DNA from: Bacteroidota bacterium
Lineage (GTDB): Bacteria > Bacteroidota > Bacteroidia > AKYH767-A > OLB10
Direction of reading: 5' to 3'
Assembly (NCBI GenBank): GCA_016714005.1
Contig: JADJOA010000014.1
Coordinates: 248,001 to 312,000 of the forward strand
Length of the DNA stretch: 64,000 nucleotides
A program made the position numbers and the translations under genes. Under the pieces are notes generated by a model. That model ran no database searches. It was given only the letters and a program-made list of their open reading frames with translations, and was not told the DNA's origin. Below are positions 1 to 9,104 of the stretch, one piece after another. Positions within the stretch are counted from its first letter, which is position 1. Every line of letters starts with the position of its first letter.

Positions 1-2416
1 TACTTCCTACCCCTGGTTCACTGTTTACAACTAAATCTCCACCCAAAACATGAGCAATCTCCCGGCTTATTGCCAAGCCCAATCCGGTTCCGCCATACTT
101 GCGGCTTGTTGAATTATCTGCTTGCTGAAAAGCTTCAAAAATTATTTTCTGTTTTTCTTCAGGTATACCAATTCCAGTGTCGGTTACGGAAATTGCCAAA
201 ATCTCTCCGGCTGTTTTTAAATTTTCATTTTGAAATGCAATTCCTTTTTCGGGCTTAAATAATTTTACTGTAACGCTTCCTTCTTTGGCGGTAAACTTAA
301 ATGCATTTGAAATTAAATTTTTTATTACCTGTTCCATCCTTAGTTTATCTGATACTATATCAGACGGAACAGTATTATCAATCTGGATATTAAACTTTAT
401 TTGCTTCTCTATCGCAAATTCAGAAAACAACATGCGCATATCTTCCGCAATAGTATTGGTCGTTATTTTTTCGTACACAAACTCCAACTTGCCAGATTCA
501 ATTTTACTTAAATCCAATATGTCATTAATAAGCATCAATAAATCCGTTCCTGATTTATGAATTACACGCGCATGTTCTGATTGTTTATCAGTAAGGTTAT
601 TGTTTTTATTATCAGAAAGTAATTTAGCAAGAATTAAAATACTGTTGAGTGGAGTGCGTAACTCATGACTCATGTTTGCAAGAAAGGCAGATTTATACTT
701 ACTGCTTTGCTCTAACTGTTCAGCTTTAAATGACAAAGATTGCCTCGCATCTTCTATGGCAAGATTTCTTTCTTCCAGTAAGTGTGCTTTAATTTCAAGT
801 TCAGCGTTTACTTGTTTTAACTCGTCTTGTTGTTCTTTTAGTTCCTCTTGCGATTTTTCTAATTCTTTTGATTTTTTACTCAACTCATCATTAGCCCAGC
901 TTAATTCCTGTTTCTGCGCACTTAACTCATCTGCCTGCTTTAAACTTTCTTCTAAAAACCTTTTAGTCATAGAATTTGCCAAGGCACTGTGCAAGCCGGA
1001 AGCAAGCAATTCGCAACATCGTTCACTAAATTCTTTTTGGGTTGAAGACAGCGGTTCAGGAGAACCAAATTCTATTGCTCCAATTACTTCACCGCCAGCA
1101 AACAATGGCATAATTTGAATGTATGATTTCTCGAATTTCGCCAACGAGCTTGTAATAGCAAATCCATTTTCTTTAAGAGATTCAAAACAAATAACCCTGT
1201 TGCTGATAATACTTTGATTTACCAAACCTGATCCGGCTTTTATTTCAGATTGCATTAAAGCATCATCAGATAAACCAAACCCACAAATCAGATTTATTTT
1301 TTTACCCGTATTGTTTTTTGTAACAATAAAAACTGCTGCCTGTAAAATATTTATACGACTGGTAATCTCATCTAAAAATGATGAACTCAATTCTTCTGCT
1401 GTAGCTCCAGTACGTTGCATAGCAGCACTTATTTTTTCCAACCCTTCAGACATCCATATCCTTTCTTGTTCTGTCTGATTGGCAAGCTTGAGTTTGTTAC
1501 GCATGTCCAATAACGCTTTGCCTTGAACATCATTTTCGCTCAACGGTTCAAAAGGGTAATCAAAATTTCCTTTGCCCGTTTCGTTTGCAAACTGCGATGT
1601 TTCTTTCAACCCGCTCATAAGTGCTTTTAATGCACTAAGCATTTCACCTACTGCATTTGCAGGTGCCTGAATGTTTAATTCAGGTAACTCGCCCTTGCTC
1701 ATTTTTAATAATACGCTACGTATGCGCATAATGGGCGAAATAAAATTATTTGACAAATAAAAAAAACTGATGATAACCAAAACTACTATTAAAATTGCTA
1801 GACCTAATACAACCATCTTTAAAATTGCAAAAGAAGAATTCATTTCAGAGTGTTTCTGAAGCGCTATGGTTTTTCTTATTTCAATCAACTTATTTAACTC
1901 GTCAAGTACATTAATTGACAAGGGATTTATTTGCGTTTCAAGAATTTCTTCTGCACCAAACTTTTTAATAGGGTCCTGGTAGTCTTCAAAATCGTGCAAA
2001 ACTTTAGCTATCTCTTTTTGCTGCGAAAGAATTTTTTCGTAAGTAGAAAATATATGGCTAAGTTTATTTTTCTGATCTGTATTCTCCCATTTACTTGAAA
2101 GCGACAACAGTTTGTTTTTTAAAACCGGATAATCCGTGTTCGTTAGCTGAGTGAGTTTTTCTTTATCCGCTTTATTGTTTGGCATATAAACCCAATTGGT
2201 TGAGTACATGCGAGAGCGTGTTACATAGTGACTCATTTCTGTTAAGCCGCTTAATGTGGGTGTTGAAACTGTAGAAATTTCATCAGTTAGGTTTTTACTT
2301 TTGTCAATATGTAGTGTGCTTACAATAGAATTTATTATGCCTAAGGCAATAAGCAGAAAAAAAATGAGGTAAATTTTTCTGTCAAACGAGCGGTTGCTAC
2401 TTTTAAAAATATCCAT
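1..2416 (-). CDS. Sensor histidine kinase with HAMP and GAF domains, partial at the left edge
   Basis: This is a membrane sensor kinase whose frame is open from the ATG at 2416 to the window edge (805 codons), so its C terminus lies outside. Order seen: TM1 near residues 15-31, an extracytoplasmic helical region of about 180 residues, TM2 near 205-225, a HAMP linker, a GAF-like domain (about 335-470), a long Gln/Glu-rich coiled coil, then the HisKA dimerisation helix with the H box around MSHELRTP (phospho-acceptor His about residue 584) and a HATPase domain whose DTGIGIP and GTGLGLAI boxes are present. The product would autophosphorylate in response to an envelope or cytosolic signal. It may continue into receiver domains, as hybrid kinases often do; that cannot be seen. 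It lies 90 bp downstream of the YfiR-like gene on the same strand, a combination that suggests one signalling unit. Confidence 0.9.
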   Translation of the reverse strand, partial: MDIFKSSNRSFDRKIYLIFFLLIALGIINSIVSTLHIDKSKNLTDEISTVSTPTLSGLTEMSHYVTRSRMYSTNWVYMPNNKADKEKLTQLTNTDYPVLKNKLLSLSSKWENTDQKNKLSHIFSTYEKILSQQKEIAKVLHDFEDYQDPIKKFGAEEILETQINPLSINVLDELNKLIEIRKTIALQKHSEMNSSFAILKMVVLGLAILIVVLVIISFFYLSNNFISPIMRIRSVLLKMSKGELPELNIQAPANAVGEMLSALKALMSGLKETSQFANETGKGNFDYPFEPLSENDVQGKALLDMRNKLKLANQTEQERIWMSEGLEKISAAMQRTGATAEELSSSFLDEITSRINILQAAVFIVTKNNTGKKINLICGFGLSDDALMQSEIKAGSGLVNQSIISNRVICFESLKENGFAITSSLAKFEKSYIQIMPLFAGGEVIGAIEFGSPEPLSSTQKEFSERCCELLASGLHSALANSMTKRFLEESLKQADELSAQKQELSWANDELSKKSKELEKSQEELKEQQDELKQVNAELEIKAHLLEERNLAIEDARQSLSFKAEQLEQSSKYKSAFLANMSHELRTPLNSILILAKLLSDNKNNNLTDKQSEHARVIHKSGTDLLMLINDILDLSKIESGKLEFVYEKITTNTIAEDMRMLFSEFAIEKQIKFNIQIDNTVPSDIVSDKLRMEQVIKNLISNAFKFTAKEGSVTVKLFKPEKGIAFQNENLKTAGEILAISVTDTGIGIPEEKQKIIFEAFQQADNSTSRKYGGTGLGLAISREIAHVLGGDLVVNSEPGVGS

Positions 2417-2506
2417 AAAGAAAATACCTGTGGTTATATTAGGTATCTTATACGTAGAATAGTAATTATAATGTTACAGAAATGGTGTAGAAAAAACAAA
2501 GAGAAG

Positions 2507-3040
2507 TTAAAAAACTCTTTTGTCCATGTTAATGGCGAGCACCATTAATTCGTTAGGAACTTTTAGCCCCTTTTTATTGATAGATTCTTTATTAATCTCA
2601 AAAGCCATTCTTTCTTCCTGCTTTACCATGCTTATATCCGCCCCTTGTTTAACCATTTCTTTTCCTTCGGCTACAAGCAATATTTTCTCGTTCCCTATTA
2701 ACCCAATCATATCTTTAAAAAACATATTTTGACCTTTAGAAAGGTAAATGATCTTACAATCCGATATTTTTTCGGGGTCGTCTATTATTCGTACCTGAAC
2801 TGGAATGTTATTGATGATTTTTCCGGCACAAATTTTTTCAAGCTCAGTAAATATTTCCTTTTGACCCATTACACCAATTGTAAATATTTCTGCCTCTGTA
2901 TCTTCAGGCCACTCTATATACTTTGCAAAATTGTAAACAAAAAGGGCCTTGCTTTTTTCCGGAGAGTTTGTTTGACTAAAGCATTGGCTTGAGAAAAAAA
3001 TTAAACATGCAATTGATAATGCAAGTAACCGTTTGAGCAT
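2507..3040 (-). CDS. YfiR-like (DUF4154) periplasmic protein
   Basis: The 177-residue product starts with a clear signal peptide (lysine/arginine, then a hydrophobic stretch ending SSQCFSQ) and carries the DUF4154 pattern: KALFVYNFAKYIEWPE near the mature N terminus, an IGVMG strand, and a late NELMVLAINMDKRVF-type end. The family is named after Pseudomonas YfiR, a periplasmic repressor that controls an inner-membrane signalling enzyme. In Bacteroidetes the genes often neighbour HAMP-containing kinases, and here the kinase begins 90 bp downstream on the same strand. The inference is that this protein tunes the kinase from the periplasm. The family assignment is fairly secure; the partner is inferred from position only. 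Confidence 0.82.
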   Translation of the reverse strand: MLKRLLALSIACLIFFSSQCFSQTNSPEKSKALFVYNFAKYIEWPEDTEAEIFTIGVMGQKEIFTELEKICAGKIINNIPVQVRIIDDPEKISDCKIIYLSKGQNMFFKDMIGLIGNEKILLVAEGKEMVKQGADISMVKQEERMAFEINKESINKKGLKVPNELMVLAINMDKRVF

Positions 3041-3254
3041 AAATCTTTATCGTTTTTATAAGGCTATTTTACGCCATATAATACCTTTTGTTTCAAAACC
3101 CTATAAATATTATCGCTGCTGCTCAATTAAAACAAAAAAACTTTGCCCCGAAGCTTAAGCGTGCCAAGAGTAAACAGATTTATAAGAGCTAACAAAAGAA
3201 GGGTGTTTTAATACCCGTTGATATAAAAAGAGACACTTAACTTGTCAAAAAATA
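3041..3254. other. Divergent intergenic region, no gene seen
   Basis: This AT-rich stretch of about 210 bp separates the leftward YfiR-like/kinase pair from the rightward sugar-nucleotide cluster. It should hold promoters for both directions. I recognised only the rightward TAnnTTTG element that follows it. Confidence 0.5.
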
Positions 3255-3262
3255 TATATTTG
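3255..3262 (+). promoter_or_regulatory. Bacteroidetes -7 promoter element (TATATTTG)
   Basis: TATATTTG matches the Bacteroidetes primary-sigma -7 consensus TAnnTTTG and lies 19 bp before the start of the acetyltransferase gene. No good TTTG -33 box is visible at the usual distance, so this is a moderate call. It would drive the sugar-nucleotide cluster. Confidence 0.5.
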
Positions 3263-3280
3263 CCGCTCCTAAAAATTTAG

Positions 3281-3855
3281 ATGAAAGACTATAGCGTACA
3301 CGAATCGGCTTATGTTGATGAACCATGTGAAATAGGTAAAGGAACAAAAATCTGGCACTTTACACACATTATGCCCAACTCTAAAATTGGCGAAAACTGT
3401 AACATAGGTCAGAATGTAATTATATCACCCGATGTTGTATTGGGAAACAATGTAAAAATTCAAAGCAACGTTTCTGTTTACACCGGGGTAATATGTGAGG
3501 ATGATGTTTTTTTAGGGCCTTCAATGGTATTTACAAATGTGTTGAACCCACGGAGCGGAGTAAACCGTAGAGGGCAATATTCAAAAACGCTTGTAAAAAA
3601 GGAGCAAGCATTGGCGCAAATGCAACCATCGTTTGCGGGCATGATATAGGTTCGTATGCTTTTATTGGAGCAGGTTCGGTAGTTACTAAACACGTGCCCG
3701 ATTATGCTTTAATGGTTGGCAACCCAGCAAAACAAATTGGATGGATGAGTGAATATGGTCATCGTTTAAATTTTGATGCAAGCGGTATTGCGGTTTGCCC
3801 TGAAAGTAAAGAGAAGTATCAGTTAAAAAACAATCAGGTTTCTAAATTTAAATAA
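3281..3855 (+). CDS. Left-handed beta-helix N-acetyltransferase (WbpD-like), frameshifted
   Basis: Hexapeptide-repeat protein of about 190 residues. Repeats such as KIGENCNIGQNVIIS and VVLGNNVKIQSNVSV form a left-handed beta helix, followed by a VFTNVLNPR loop typical of the WbpD group. That group acetylates the 3-amino group of UDP-2-acetamido-3-amino-glucuronate using acetyl-CoA. The frame breaks in the A-run at 3595-3600: adding one A restores the conserved GASIGANATIVCG and GAGSVVTKHVPDYALMVGNPA segments through to the stop at 3853-3855. That stop overlaps the next ATG by one base (TAATG), so the two genes are translationally coupled. The neighbouring WbpB-like and dehydrogenase genes support this substrate, although no WbpE-type aminotransferase is in the window. 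Confidence 0.85.
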
Positions 3856-4913
3856 TGATAACTATAAAAGACAGGGCTGTAAAGTTTGCAGTAATTGGTT
3901 CGGGGCATATTGGTAAGCGTCATGCCGAAATGGTTAGGCGTAACAATGAATCGGAACTTGTTGCCATGTGCGATGTACGCTCTGCCAAAGACTGCAAGGT
4001 TGAAGATTTTAACGTTCCTTTTTTTCAGTCTGTTGATGACCTTTTTAATTCTGATTTGGAGTTTGATGTGGTATGTGTTTGCTCGCCTAATGGTTTACAC
4101 GCAGTACACTCATTAAAAGCTCTTGAGGCACGTAAGCATGTGGTATGCGAAAAGCCAATGGCATTGACCAAAGCAGATTGTGAAAAAATAATTTTTAAAT
4201 CGTTGCAGATGTCCCGCCACGTGTTTTGTGTAATGCAAAACAGGTATTCGCCACCATCCCAATGGCTAAAAGAGGTGATGGAGAAAGAATTGTTGGGCGA
4301 TATTTTTATGGTGCAACTGCAATGCTATTGGAACAGAGATGAGCGTTATTACACAGCGGGTAACTGGAAAGGCTCTGCTAATTTAGATGGCGGAACTTTA
4401 TTTACACAGTTCTCTCACTTTATAGATATTATGTATTGGTTGTTTGGCGATATTTCTGATATACAGGCAAAGTTTGACGATTTTACACATAAAGACAATA
4501 CCTCTTTTGAGGATAGCGGTTACGTTAATTTCAGGTTTGTAAATGGAGGCATGGGCAGCATTGCTTATTCAACTTCTGTATGGGATACCAACATGGAAAG
4601 CAGCATGACTGTGATTGGAGCAAAAGGCGCTATTAAAGTTGGTGGGCAATACATGAACGAAGTAGAGTATTGCCACATTAAAGACTATAAAATGCCGCAA
4701 CTGCCTCCCGTAAACCCTGCAAATGATTACGGACATTACAAAGGTTCAGCCGCTAATCATCATTTTATTATTGAAAATGTAATTGACACTTTAAGAGGGC
4801 GAACATCTGCAACCACCAACGCATTGGAAGGATTAAAAGTTGTTGAGATTATCGAACGCATTTACGCATTACGTAAAATCAACAAAAAACAAATTATTAA
4901 TGCAACTTTATAA
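3855..4913 (+). CDS. Gfo/Idh/MocA-family oxidoreductase (WbpB-like)
   Basis: The 352-residue protein has an N-terminal Rossmann fold with the GSGHIGKRHAEMVRR nucleotide-binding loop (about residues 16-30), a CSPNGLH segment, and the EKPMAL motif that carries the conserved lysine of the family (about residues 99-104). A C-terminal alpha/beta domain with GGTLFTQFSHFIDIMYW follows. In WbpB-type enzymes this fold oxidises the 3-position of UDP-N-acetylglucosaminuronate with NAD, ahead of transamination and acetylation. Overlap with the acetyltransferase upstream and a UDP-sugar dehydrogenase downstream favour that role. The family is certain; the exact sugar is inferred. Confidence 0.85.
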   Translation: MITIKDRAVKFAVIGSGHIGKRHAEMVRRNNESELVAMCDVRSAKDCKVEDFNVPFFQSVDDLFNSDLEFDVVCVCSPNGLHAVHSLKALEARKHVVCEKPMALTKADCEKIIFKSLQMSRHVFCVMQNRYSPPSQWLKEVMEKELLGDIFMVQLQCYWNRDERYYTAGNWKGSANLDGGTLFTQFSHFIDIMYWLFGDISDIQAKFDDFTHKDNTSFEDSGYVNFRFVNGGMGSIAYSTSVWDTNMESSMTVIGAKGAIKVGGQYMNEVEYCHIKDYKMPQLPPVNPANDYGHYKGSAANHHFIIENVIDTLRGRTSATTNALEGLKVVEIIERIYALRKINKKQIINATL

Positions 4914-5002
4914 GTGTGTTTTCAGTAAGAAGACTTTTTTAAAGAATCTGTTTTTAGTTACACATCCAATTAAAATTTTTAGTAAACAATAACCACCAAT
5001 AA

Positions 5003-6292
5003 ATGTATCAGGATATTTTAGACAAAAAAGCCAAGGTTGCCGTAATAGGACTTGGTTATGTTGGATTGCCTATTGCTTTGGCATTTGCAAAAAAAGTTTC
5101 GGTAATTGGTTTTGATATTAATGCCGAGCGTGTAGATAAAATGCGCAACAAAATTGACCCAAGTGGTGAACTTGATTCAAGTGAGTTTGATAACAGTGAT
5201 ATCGCTTTTACTGATTCAATTGATGTGCTGCGCGAAGCAAAATTTTTTATTGTAGCAGTACCTACTCCTATTGATGATCATAAACTGCCTGATCTTAAAC
5301 CTTTGGTGGGTGCATCAAAATCTATTGGCAAGGCTTTAAAGAAAGGCGATGTGGTGGTATATGAGTCTACTGTTTATCCTGGCTGTACAGAAGAAGATTG
5401 CATTCCCGTGCTTGAAGAAGTTTCGGGTTTAAAATTTATGGCTGATTTTAAAGCTGGATATTCACCAGAGCGTATTAACCCCGGTGACAAAGAGCATACC
5501 ATTACAAAAATTAAAAAAGTTGTCTCGGGTTGCGATGCAGAAACATTAGACCTTGTTGCAAAAGTGTATGAGATAATTGTTACTGCAGGTGTGCACCGTG
5601 CATCAACAATTAAAGTTGCCGAAGCAGCAAAAATTATTGAGAACACACAGCGCGATGTAAACATTGCATTAATGAATGAGCTTTCCATCATTTTCGATAA
5701 AATGGGAATCAATACATACGAAGTGTTGGAAGCTGCTGGCACCAAATGGAATTTTCTAAAATTTATGCCGGGGCTGGTAGGCGGGCATTGCATAGGTGTT
5801 GATCCTTACTACTTAACTTATAAAGCAGCCGAAAAAGGATATCATGCACAGGTAATAAATAGCGGGCGCTATGTTAACGATAGTATGGGATTTTATGTAG
5901 CAAAGCAAACCGTAAAAAAATTAATTGCTTTAGGTAAAGACATTGCAAAATCTAACGTATTGGTAATGGGCGCCACATTTAAGGAAGATGTGGAAGATAT
6001 ACGCAACTCAAAAGTTGCAGATGTGGTAAGCGAGTTTAAATCATACGGAGTTAACGTAGAAGTTACCGATCCTTACGCAAGTTCTGAAGAATTGATGCAC
6101 GAATACGGATATGAACTTACTCCATCAATAGGTAAAAATTATGATGCAGTGGTAGTTGCTGTTAACCATAAACCTTATATGGCGCACGATGAAAAATATT
6201 TTCAGAGTATATGCGCAGCCGATGCAGTGATTGTAGATTTAAAAGGAATTTTGCGTGGTAAGATAAAAACACTCAACTACTGGAGTTTGTAA
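5003..6292 (+). CDS. UDP-N-acetyl sugar 6-dehydrogenase (TviB/WbpO-like)
   Basis: The 429-residue UDP-sugar dehydrogenase begins with a Rossmann motif (GLGYVGLPIALAFAKK, about residues 16-31). It has the VPTPID segment, a conserved YSPERINPGD loop, and the catalytic cysteine in GGHCIGVDPYYLTY (about residue 262). It oxidises C6 of a UDP-N-acetylhexosamine to the uronate in two NAD-dependent steps. The sequence resembles the TviB/WbpO branch, which acts on UDP-GlcNAc or UDP-GalNAc, more than Ugd. A WbpP/TviC-like 4-epimerase lies 3 kb downstream on the same strand, so UDP-GalNAcA may be a product; the WbpB/WbpD-like genes point also to a 2,3-diacetamido uronate. The gene is intact. Confidence 0.88.
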   Translation: MYQDILDKKAKVAVIGLGYVGLPIALAFAKKVSVIGFDINAERVDKMRNKIDPSGELDSSEFDNSDIAFTDSIDVLREAKFFIVAVPTPIDDHKLPDLKPLVGASKSIGKALKKGDVVVYESTVYPGCTEEDCIPVLEEVSGLKFMADFKAGYSPERINPGDKEHTITKIKKVVSGCDAETLDLVAKVYEIIVTAGVHRASTIKVAEAAKIIENTQRDVNIALMNELSIIFDKMGINTYEVLEAAGTKWNFLKFMPGLVGGHCIGVDPYYLTYKAAEKGYHAQVINSGRYVNDSMGFYVAKQTVKKLIALGKDIAKSNVLVMGATFKEDVEDIRNSKVADVVSEFKSYGVNVEVTDPYASSEELMHEYGYELTPSIGKNYDAVVVAVNHKPYMAHDEKYFQSICAADAVIVDLKGILRGKIKTLNYWSL

Positions 6293-6390
6293 TGTAAACA
6301 ACAAATAATTCAAAATATACAAATGGGCTCCTCGTGAGCCTTATTTGTTTTAAAGCATATTTTAAGATCCCTCTTATTACAAAAAATAAA

Positions 6391-7417
6391 ATGAAAGTAC
6401 TTGTTACAGGCGGCACTGGTTATATAGGTGCCCACACAGTTGTTGAGCTTTTAGATAAAAATTTTACTGTTGATATAGTTGACAACCTCAATAATTCTAA
6501 AGAAGAAGTTGTTGATGCCATTATTGAAATAACAAAAAAGAAACCCGCCTTTTTTAATATTGATTTAACAGATTTAGCGCTTACCGAAAAATATTTTAAT
6601 GACAATAAGCCCGATGCGGTTATACATTTTGCGGCACATAAAGCAGTGGGCTTATCAGTAGAAAACCCGCTGGAGTTTTACCGTAACAACTTTATGTCAT
6701 TAATAAATGTGTTGTATTGCTGTAAAAAGTATAATGCCGGTTCATTTGTTTTTTCATCGTCATGTTCTGTTTATTCTGACCCTGATTCACTTCCTATTTC
6801 AGAATTAGCTCCAGTTAAAAAAGGCAAAATCTCCTTATGGCAATACTAAATTAGTTGGCGAAAATATTATTGAAGATACTGTACGCTCATCAAAGATCAA
6901 TGCAATTTCTTTGCGTTATTTTAATCCGGTTGGTTCTCACGAAAGCGCTTTAATAGGTGAGCTGCCGGTTAACATGCCTTTAAATGTAATGCCAATAATT
7001 ACACAGGTTGCTATTGGTAAACGCAAACAATTTTCTGTTTTGGGAAATACGTATCCAACTCTTGATGGATCCTGCATTCGCGATTATATACACGTTGTTG
7101 ATGTTGCCAAAGCACACGTTGTTGCAATAGAGCGCTTACACAACAAAAAAAATAAAACTCCATACGAAATTTATAATTTAGGTGTGGGTAAAGGAATATC
7201 TGTTTTAGAATTGGTAAATGCTTTTGAACGTGTTACCAAACAAAAATTAAATTATGTAATTGCCCCGCCCCGCGATGGCGATGTGACAGCAGTGTATGCC
7301 GATACTACTTTAGCCAATAATGAATTGGGCTGGAAGGCTGAACTTGATTTAGATTACATGATAAAAACCGCCTGGAACTGGGAGTTGTATTTAGCAGGTA
7401 GGAAGGATTTCATTTAA
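6391..7417 (+). CDS. galE: UDP-glucose 4-epimerase, frameshifted
   Basis: The ATG at 6391 is preferred because the GxxGxxG Rossmann motif (VTGGTGYIGAHT) begins five residues later. Other hallmarks are DNLNNS, the HFAAHKAVGLSV substrate loop and SSSCSVYSD around the catalytic Ser/Thr region. A surplus A in the run 6817-6822 shifts the frame; removing one restores SPYGNTK (catalytic Tyr), RYFNPVGSHESALIGE and DGSCIRDYIHVVDVAKAH, through to the stop at 7417. It interconverts UDP-glucose and UDP-galactose, feeding the polysaccharide cluster in which it sits. The repaired length is about 341 residues, normal for GalE. Confidence 0.9.
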
Positions 7418-7592
7418 TAAAAAAAGGAGGAGCACATCTTTTCTATTTGTTTATGCCACCCAATTCCTTTTAAATCTCATTGTTTCTGATATAAAGTTTT
7501 TCAGGTTTTTTGAAACATAAAATCTGGATCATATCCCCATTTTTAAACAACTACAAAAAGTAAATTCTGTAAAATATGTTACCAGAAAAGAT

Positions 7593-7904
7593 TTGTTAAA
7601 GCGACTTTACAAAGGCATGGACTATATTAATTCTCATTTTAAAGAGCCCTTGCCAATAGCAAACATCGCAAAAGAGTGCGGAATGAGCGAGTATCACTTT
7701 TATAGATTGTTTAAGGCTGTATTTGGATTGAGCCCACATCAGCTAATAATCAATAATCGTTTAACCCTGGCAAAGCATCTCATTGTAAAACAACATGCGT
7801 CAATGAGCGAGGCAGCATTACAAAGCGGATTTATTGACATTCATTCATTCAGCAAATCATTTAAGCGCAAATTCGGGAGTCCCCCGTCAACTTTGGTTTC
7901 ATAG
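7593..7904 (+). CDS. AraC-type DNA-binding domain, probably lacking its N-terminal part
   Basis: The product is essentially one AraC/XylS double helix-turn-helix domain of about 100 residues: IANIAKECGMSEYHFYRLFKAVFG (first HTH), AALQSGFIDIHSFSKSFKRKFG (second HTH) and the PxxL-type end. No ATG is available; the listed start is TTG, and the frame is open for some 28 codons further upstream to a TAA, without an ATG. Most family members carry an additional ligand or dimerisation domain. This copy is therefore either a stand-alone HTH protein, the remnant of a longer gene, or a gene whose upstream part is hidden by another indel. It sits between galE and rmlB and could regulate that cluster; nothing in the sequence proves it. 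Confidence 0.6.
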   Translation: MLKRLYKGMDYINSHFKEPLPIANIAKECGMSEYHFYRLFKAVFGLSPHQLIINNRLTLAKHLIVKQHASMSEAALQSGFIDIHSFSKSFKRKFGSPPSTLVS

Positions 7905-7987
7905 CTTTATAAGTTTAAAAGAACTCTTGGTTTAATCAGATTCTCTGATATGCTTTTTTTCTGGATTTAGGTTCATATTTTAGCGCC

Positions 7988-9061
7988 ATGCCGTTTAACA
8001 GAAAAATATTAATCACCGGTGGGGCTGGCTTTATTGGCTCGCATGTGGTTAGGCGTTTTGTAAAAAATTATCCTCAATACCATATTTTTAATTTAGATAA
8101 ACTCACCTATGCCGGTAATCTAGAAAATTTGAAAGACACTAGCGAAGCTTCAAACTATACTTTCATTAGAGGAGACATTGTTGACCAAACATTTATTGAT
8201 GAGTTGTTTGCAGTGGAAAAATTTGATGCTGTAATACACCTTGCTGCTGAAAGTCATGTAGATAGAAGCATTACCAATCCATTGGATTTTATTATGACCA
8301 ACATAGTTGGCACTGTAAATTTACTTAATGCAGCAAAGAGTGTTTGGCAAAACCCCAATTCCCAATCTCAAACCCCCTTTCTATTTTATCATGTAAGCAC
8401 CGATGAAGTTTACGGGTCTCTGGGCAAAACGGGTTTATTTAAAGAATCAACTCCGTACGATCCACGTAGCCCTTACTCAGCATCAAAGGCTAGCAGCGAT
8501 CATTTGGTAATGGCATATCATCATACATACAAGTTGCCTGTTGTCATGAGTAATTGCAGTAATAATTACGGTTCTCATCATTTCCCAGAAAAATTAATTC
8601 CACTTGCTATCAATAATATTAAAAACAATAAACCAGTGCCTGTTTATGGTAAAGGCGAAAATGTGCGCGACTGGCTTTTTGTTGAAGACCATGCCGCAGC
8701 TATTGATTTAATTTTTCATAAAGGAAAAATTGGCGAAACATATAATGTGGGTGGTAACAACGAATGGAAAAATATTGACCTCATAAAATTGCTGTGTGAT
8801 GTGATGGATAAAAAGCTGAATCGTGAGAGAGGCACATCGGAAAAACTGATAACGTATGTTACCGACAGACCAGGTCATGATTTACGTTATGCCATTGATT
8901 CATCTAAACTGCAAAACGAATTAGGCTGGAAACCTTCCGTAACATTTGAGCAAGGACTTGAAAAAACTGTTAACTGGTTTTTGGCAAACGAAGAGTGGTT
9001 GAATAATGTAACATCGGGCAATTACCAGCATTACTACGAAAAAATGTACAGCAACCGTTAA
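7988..9061 (+). CDS. rfbB: dTDP-glucose 4,6-dehydratase
   Basis: The 357-residue extended SDR protein has the NAD-binding GGAGFIGSHVVRRF motif at its N terminus, HLAAESHVDRSI, the STDEVYG segment with the dehydratase-specific Asp-Glu pair, the catalytic YSASKAS motif, and SNCSNNYG. The C-terminal VTDRPGHDLRYAID is diagnostic for RmlB/RfbB. It converts dTDP-glucose to dTDP-4-keto-6-deoxyglucose, the entry to dTDP-rhamnose and related deoxysugars. The other rml genes are not in the window. The frame is intact. Confidence 0.95.
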   Translation: MPFNRKILITGGAGFIGSHVVRRFVKNYPQYHIFNLDKLTYAGNLENLKDTSEASNYTFIRGDIVDQTFIDELFAVEKFDAVIHLAAESHVDRSITNPLDFIMTNIVGTVNLLNAAKSVWQNPNSQSQTPFLFYHVSTDEVYGSLGKTGLFKESTPYDPRSPYSASKASSDHLVMAYHHTYKLPVVMSNCSNNYGSHHFPEKLIPLAINNIKNNKPVPVYGKGENVRDWLFVEDHAAAIDLIFHKGKIGETYNVGGNNEWKNIDLIKLLCDVMDKKLNRERGTSEKLITYVTDRPGHDLRYAIDSSKLQNELGWKPSVTFEQGLEKTVNWFLANEEWLNNVTSGNYQHYYEKMYSNR

Positions 9062-9104
9062 ACTAAAAATTATCCTGAACTATTTTTAAAACGCAATCTC
9101 TTCA

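Noticed and set aside
672..1118. Ser/Cys-rich 148-codon frame on the plus strand
   Set aside because: It lies antisense to the intact histidine kinase frame and its composition is the complement of the coiled-coil coding sequence.
3241..3254. TTG-containing -35-like box before the acetyltransferase
   Set aside because: The distance to the -7 element is only about 10 bp, too short for a -33 box.
5374..5793. 139-codon minus-strand frame inside the nucleotide-sugar dehydrogenase
   Set aside because: It is antisense to a conserved enzyme and has no recognisable motif.
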